Part shown: positions 59,006 to 64,000 of the stretch, piece after piece
How the letters are laid out: each line of letters starts with the position of its first letter
Position numbering within the stretch: the first letter of the stretch is position 1
Origin: Dermacentor variabilis
Lineage: Eukaryota > Arthropoda > Arachnida > Ixodida > Ixodidae
DNA: 64,000 nucleotides
Direction: 5' to 3'
NCBI RefSeq assembly: GCF_050947875.1
Contig: NC_134570.1
Location: forward strand, 106,958,622-107,022,621
Notes under the pieces: generated by a model
Seen by the model: only the letters and a program-made list of their open reading frames with translations
Told to the model about the DNA's origin: nothing
Databases searched by the model: none
Translations under genes and position numbers: made by a program

Positions 59006-59655
59006 TCGGCGCCACCACTATACCAGTGTATACCACACTTCTGCCGCCGCTCCGAGGCAGCGCTGTCTAGCTATAGCGGTTAAAAAGAAAAAAAAAGAAA
59101 ATCCGTGGCTCGTTAAATGGGCACTCCTACGATGTAGACGAGGAGGAGCCGATATAAGCGTGGAAAGAAAAAAGAAGGAGTGGCAATAAATGGGTAGCGA
59201 TTGCGAGAAAGACGGACTTAATGGCTCCTCCTTTGGTCTTCGTTTCCGCTAACGGCGTACACTTCGCTACTTCGGATCGCGTCACCAAAGCGGACGATGG
59301 GCAGAGATGAGACACGACGGTGAGGACATTTTCGCTTTGACCGATCCCGGGGCGTTCCTTATCGAATGTATATAGTGTGCGCGCTATCTGCTATATAGCT
59401 TCGCCTATACTTGCGACGCGCCACCTTGACATCCTTATGTATAGCTCGCTCTTTGACACTTGCGGCGCTGCGTCGACCATTCCATTCTGTTATCGTGTTT
59501 CCAACTCTCGCCAGGAAAAAAAGAAACGCGATATGAGAGTGTCTATTCAGGCTTTCCCCACACATTTAAGTTACTTGCCTTAATCAAGATGGCCAGAAGT
59601 CCCGCAGCACGTTTTGAAGCTAAGACATACGTTTTGAAGCATTTGTTGTATTGTG
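58301..59655. other. Unannotated intronic sequence
   Basis: A T run of about 28 lies at 58974-59003. No exon recognised. Confidence 0.35.
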
Positions 59656-59712
59656 AGGAGGAGGAGGAGGAGGAGGAGGAGGAGGAGGAGGAGGAGGAGG
59701 AGGAGGAGGAGG
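59656..59712. repeat. (GGA)n microsatellite
   Basis: About 19 GGA units. On the minus strand these are (TCC)n, directly following the LINE tail fragment, so they may be expanded LINE terminal sequence. Confidence 0.95.
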
Positions 59713-59840
59713 AAAAAAGAAGGAAAAGCAAGGAGATCAACCAGACGCGCGTACGCTTTGCTACCCTACGTGAGAGAAGGGGTTTAAGGGAAGAAAAGAA
59801 AGAAATGAGAGGGAGGGAAGAGGGACACTCTCAGTGAACT
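59713..59840 (-). mobile_element. LINE 3'-tail fragment
   Basis: aaaagcaaggagatcaacca, then a tttgctaccctacgtgagag segment and a purine-rich end match the 3' UTR layout of the complete LINE (ggcagggaggttaacc, gcttgctaccctacacatgg). It is 5'-truncated on the minus strand and carries no coding sequence. Confidence 0.7.
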
Positions 59841-60607
59841 CGTTCGCTTGTCCGTGACTTCACGCCTACAATCGGTCACTGAGGCCAGTCAATTTCTCGA
59901 GGAAGAACGAATGGCAACATGGAGTGAGAGTGCTATAGTGCACACTCTGACGCCAACGTGGATACGATTCTAGCCTGACGTCCGCCATATTGGTTAGGTC
60001 AGACTAGGTGTGCGCGGAGAAGCGCGCGCTCGGCAGGTTTTGCGTGTCGCCTTTTACAGCCAGTCTACTTTGACGCATCCAGGAAGACACGTCTCTGGAC
60101 GTAATAATGTAGTAGCATTGATCGCTTTTGTAACGGATACATACAATATCATAGGTTCTGTCAAATTATGACACGTGGGCGTTCCGAGCCAATCAGAGAG
60201 GGCGATAGCCGCCCTCGTCAAGCCACTCGGAGCTGACGCGACGGCGAATTAAACAGTGTCGTGGAATTCGGTGCCTTCCATGCAGAATGGAACCCACGGA
60301 GGAAGGAAATAAGCTAATAGAAAAGAGGATCGTATCAGGCAGACAGCCTTTGCGAGTCAGGTCTCCGTCGAGCCGTCGTCTTCACTATTTCTCCCTATCT
60401 AAAGAAAAAAGAGGTCGGCCCACCACGTGATCCTGATCTCGGTGGACTCGGCCCAATGTGCTTGCTTCCTGGCGTAGACTTTAATCGACGCGCAGATGCA
60501 TGGGGTGCTTAGCCAACTGCTCTGCGCACATTTTTCTCCCGATATGCTTGCGCAACGTCGGTCGTTTAGTGAAACGTATATACGCACTTATCGTCTTCAT
60601 CGTGGTG
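59841..60607. other. Unannotated intronic sequence
   Basis: No recognised feature. Confidence 0.35.
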
Positions 60608-60788
60608 CCCGCCGCGGTGTATAGCCGACCCAGTGGCTATGGCGCATGCACTGCTGAGATCGAGGTCGCGGGTTTGATCCCCGGCCGCGTCGGCCACATT
60701 CCGATGGCGACGAAACGCAAAAAGCAAAAATTAAAAAAAAAAAGGAACGTTCGCGTACATACGCACCGGTGCGTTGGATGCACGTTAA
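60608..60788 (+). mobile_element. Ruka-like SINE, 5' part, split by a TIR element
   Basis: Head cccgccgcggtg at 60608, cagtggctatggcgc, then a B-box region ggtcgcgggtttgatccccg, the cgacgaaacgcaaa segment, and finally ggatgcacgttaaa where the SINE breaks off. The continuation is found 815 bp away at 61604. Confidence 0.85.
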
Positions 60789-61603
60789 AGGGACACTAAA
60801 GGCAAATATTAAGTCAAGCTATAGTGATCGGTTAGTGCTCAAGAATCCCTATGGCGTCAATGTTATCGCGAACGGAGCCTTAATAACCTAGAAATTGAGG
60901 TGAATGCAGGTCATAATTAGAGACTAACTACCCCGGGACATGAAAGTACTTGCCCGATGACGAAAGCGCTCCTCAGTTAAACTCTGTCACTAGTACTCAA
61001 CTACTCGTTGCAAGAAACATCACTGTGTTCTATTAGAAGACGAAATAAAATGCTACTTATCCAGTTGTAATTCATTTTAAGCAACAAGAACTAATTGAAA
61101 TTTTCCTTCACATCGACGCGGGCGGTCGAAAGGTTTCGTTGTCGCTCGACTATGCGCCGCCCACGCTTTCGCGTTTCAGCAGTTTCGTTATCGCGCAGTC
61201 CTGCGCCGGTATGGTTGGCTCGCGAAGCTCGCACAAACTGCAAGTAGCGGAGAATTCAACTTCCATGTGATGTCGCGGGATGGCTGAACGATCTACGCCA
61301 CTTGACCGAAAAGCAGCTGCATGCGGCGAATCCACCGCTCTGTCTTGGCTCGGTGCCGCCGTCTGTCGGGCGCCGTTTCACTCACCGACGGCATCAAAGG
61401 GCGGTGATGGCGTATGCAACGTCACCACTCCCCCGGTTGGGTGGCGGGATATTTGAATTTCGAAAAAAAAAAAGGTCTTCGGACCATGCATTCAGATGCA
61501 ATTTTCTCGTAAGCTAAGTCCTTTCTTGACACAAAACAAGCGTTGCGAGGTTTCTGAAATGGTATTTAGACAGTCCACGTCGACTTATTGTTTGCCTTCA
61601 GTG
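60789..61603. mobile_element. 815-bp non-autonomous TIR element inserted in the SINE
   Basis: The left end reads gggacactaaaggcaaatat and continues taagtc. The reverse complement of the right end reads cactgaaggcaaacaataag and continues tc. The shared inverted repeat is about 22 bp, CACT(A/G)AAGGCAAA and so on. TTAA precedes the left end (60785-60788). The right end lacks the matching gggac and TTAA bases, which suggests a small deletion at that junction. No transposase frame. TTAA-targeting (piggyBac-like) mobilisation is possible but not proven. Confidence 0.75.
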
Positions 61604-61690
61604 AACCCAAGGCGGTGAAAATTGCTGCACAGCACCCCACTGTACGGTATGCCTCATTATCAGATCGTGGTTTCGGTATCATAAGATCCA
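61604..61690 (+). mobile_element. Ruka-like SINE, 3' part
   Basis: aacccaaggcggtgaaaatt, then tacggtatgcctcattatca and gatcgtggtttcggtatc. These are the SINE segments that normally follow gcacgttaaag, continuing the copy broken at 60788. A T-rich tail follows. Confidence 0.8.
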
Positions 61691-62847
61691 GGCATTTTTT
61701 TTTCATTTCTTCGTTGCGACAGTGAGAGGGCAGCTGTCCCACGTGGCTGTGGCACCCGTAGTCTCTCTTTCTTTCTTTCTCTCTTTCTTTTTTTTTTTTC
61801 AGAAGAGCGTGCGGTGAGCTCGAACCCCCCCCCCCCCCCTAATGCGGCGGTGGAAGTCACTAAAACTTTTTCTTTTCTGGCTTTAATGTTATCCTGTGAC
61901 GCGCCCGCCTGTAGTTCTTGCCTTCTTCCATGATAGCATCCCTTTTGTCTCTTCCACTTGACGCCATCCAACTTTGACAAAAAAAATGTTATATTAAGAA
62001 AACAGCTGATATTATTGCTATATTATACAGGTTTGCGTGAGAAAACTTAAGGAAAAGGTAACGTGGCATATACTTAAAGCGCGTAAGAAAGCGTGACTCT
62101 ACGTCATCTTGTGCGCTGGTGAACTTCCATCGGAGCTTCCAGGCAGGCTGGTCAGCCGCCATGTTGTTTGTATATCGAATACTGCCTGCATCGTTTATGA
62201 CGTTGATGCTACCGTCGCCGAGATAGCTTAACTATCGCGACTTCGTCAGAAATAATACGAGACTTCTGACAACCACAGTCCGCTCTGCTGCCTGTCTAGC
62301 CGTCTAGGCGAGTAGAACTCATTCTGTCTTCAGTATACTCGATGAATGGAAATAGCGTATATAGGTGCTTACATAATGTGATTACGCAAACGAAAGCAGG
62401 ATTTATTCGAAATCGTTTACTTAAGAACTTACATATTTCACTATACAGATATTTCATAACTTTTGTGAGGCTGTGCAGTACGACTTAAAGGCAACTTTCT
62501 GCGAGGCATAGCTGCGACATGCGCGATTAACATATTCCGTACGCACACACTGTTGTTCCGCGTTCACGATGTATCAGGAAGCGTCATTTTCTTTACCTTG
62601 TATGAGCGTTCTGCATGCATTGTGACTCTGTTTGCTTGCGCAAATTGTCTAACACGCTGTGCGTCCGCTGGAAAGGAAGACAAGAAGGTGGCCTTCACGA
62701 TCCGCTTCCGCAAAGCTTCTCTTACCTTGCAGCGTTTCCACATTGGCAAACGATCGGGCGTGAGCCACTTAAGGCAGCGATCGGCGTGATAAAAAAAAGA
62801 AGCGTCAGGCCCATTTACGATGATTGTCGATGTAAGCGAATGGCCCA
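61691..62847. other. Unannotated intronic sequence
   Basis: A C run lies at 61826-61839 and CT-rich and T-rich runs at 61762-61800. No exon recognised. Confidence 0.35.
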
Positions 62848-63359
62848 AACGAACGAACAAGCGTGCGAACGAACGAGCGAACGAGCGAACGAACGAACGA
62901 ACGAACGAACGAACGAACGAACGAACGAACGAACGAACGAACGAACGAACGAACGAACGAACGAACGAACGAACGAACGAACGAATGAACGAACGAACGA
63001 ACGAACGAACTAACGAATGATCGAACGAACTAACGAATGAACGAACGAACCAACGAACGAACCAACGAACGAACCAACGAACGAACCAACGAACGAACGA
63101 ACGAACGAACGAACGAACGAACGAACGAACGAACGAACGAACGAACGAACGAACCAACGAACGAACGAACGAACCAACGAACGAACCAACGAACGAACCA
63201 ACGAACGAACCAACGAACGAACCAACGAACGAACGAACGAACGAACGAACGAACGAACGAACGAACGAACGAACGAACGAACCAACCAACCAACGAACGA
63301 ACGAACCAACCAACCAACGAACGAACGAACGAACGAACCAACGAACCAACGAACGAACG
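62848..63359. repeat. 512-bp (AACG)n tetranucleotide array with AACC variants
   Basis: About 128 units of AACG. AACC variants are clustered, giving a 12-bp higher-order phrase (accaacgaacga) at 63050-63095 and again at 63175-63225. A few AACT and AATG variants lie near 62985-63040. The period-4 repeat lacks stops on both strands, giving long Ser-Phe-Val-Arg or Asn-Glu-Arg-Thr frames that are not genes. Confidence 0.97.
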
Positions 63360-64000
63360 TTTTCCTTGCTGAGCGCTCCACTTACCGTATCTAACCCTTC
63401 AGACACCGTCAAAGATAACGCGAAATGGTACGTGCGTATCAAAGCGCCATATAGTTGCCGTTCGGCGACCACCGGCGATAACTGCCGACCACCATCAACG
63501 ATCAAAACGGGCGTAAAAGGCAAAGAAATATATTCGCCGACAACCGCCGTGGTGACAGTCAATGAAGGATGATAGCTAGGTGAGGGCAGTCTTTTGATAT
63601 CAACCCATGTCCACTCATAGCCTGGTAAAAAAATCGAAGCGGTCGAAGGAAAAGTCCCGCCTGTAAGCGCATTTCGTTTTTACTTCGATTTTCTGCGCCT
63701 TAGACTCGGGCGTATAGTCGTTACTCCAAAGAATTCGCTAGCCACATACGCCCATACCTTGTGCAGTCGTCGAGAACACTCTTTGGCCGTTTGTTTGTAA
63801 CTTGTACAACTACGTTCAAAGTCAATGTGGCGCGCACACAGAGCTTTTGCAAGGACGATGGAGTTACTGAGAACACACTTTTGTATAGTGATGTTGTATT
63901 TTCAGTATTATGACGCAAGCGAGTGCTACATACCATCTTTGAAATGGAGAGTGACCGAGGATTCGCAGTTTCTGCGTTTCTTTCTATAGCCGTTCTTTGC
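63360..64000. other. Unannotated sequence to the window end
   Basis: No recognised feature. Open frames here are short and have no domain. Confidence 0.4.

Noticed and set aside
62564..63562. 332-codon minus-strand frame of Ser-Phe-Val-Arg repeats
   Set aside because: It is produced by the (AACG)n array, which lacks stop codons on both strands. It is not a protein gene.

Overview
The window looks like a stretch of a hard-tick (Ixodida) genome, most of it probably intron of one developmental gene. Three things point to a tick. First, several copies of a tRNA-derived SINE match the tick Ruka family as I know it. Second, there are several kinds of RNase H-bearing non-LTR retrotransposon and TIR elements of a type that recur in tick assemblies. 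Third, there is one spliced exon of an animal T-box gene. No bacterial genes, rRNA genes, free-standing tRNA genes or CRISPR arrays are visible.

The only host coding sequence I can support is one 268-bp exon at 6394-6661 (+). It encodes the N-terminal half of a Tbx2/3 (Drosophila bifid/optomotor-blind) T-box DNA-binding domain and has clean splice sites on both sides. I found neither the preceding exon in the 6.4 kb upstream nor the following T-box exon in the 57 kb downstream. The rest of the window is therefore probably large flanking introns, filled with mobile elements.

Layout: 0.46-2.8 kb, a decayed LINE with an antisense SINE at its 3' end. 5.6-7.0 kb, a SINE fragment with a (TA)n tail, the T-box exon, and an intact SINE with target-site duplications 91 bp past the splice donor. 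9.3-10.1 kb, a 730-bp TTAA-flanked element with long terminal inverted repeats. 12 kb, an older SINE. 17.5 kb, a 158-bp hairpin MITE. 21.1-26.5 kb, a complete 5.3-kb LINE (minus strand) flanked by a perfect 14-bp duplication, with two long frames broken only by nonsense codons. 28.6-29.2 kb, a 632-bp TIR element. 36.8-37.4 kb, a fragment of an APE-type endonuclease. 48.6-55.7 kb, a 7.16-kb LTR retrotransposon (minus strand) with 957-bp LTRs and one uninterrupted 1480-residue Gag-Pol frame. 55.7-55.9 kb, a near-perfect 161-bp palindrome MITE. 60.6-61.7 kb, a SINE split by an 815-bp TIR element. 62.8-63.4 kb, a 512-bp (AACG)n array. Many microsatellites lie between these.

The most notable element is the LTR retrotransposon. 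Its integrase lies upstream of reverse transcriptase and RNase H, a Ty1/copia-like order, while its RT, RNase H and GPY/F-type integrase tail look Ty3/gypsy. That is the arrangement of the Gmr1-type group. Its LTRs differ at one position as read by eye, its reading frame is open, and its LTRs carry two tandem-repeat blocks in the U3 region, so it is very young and may be active.
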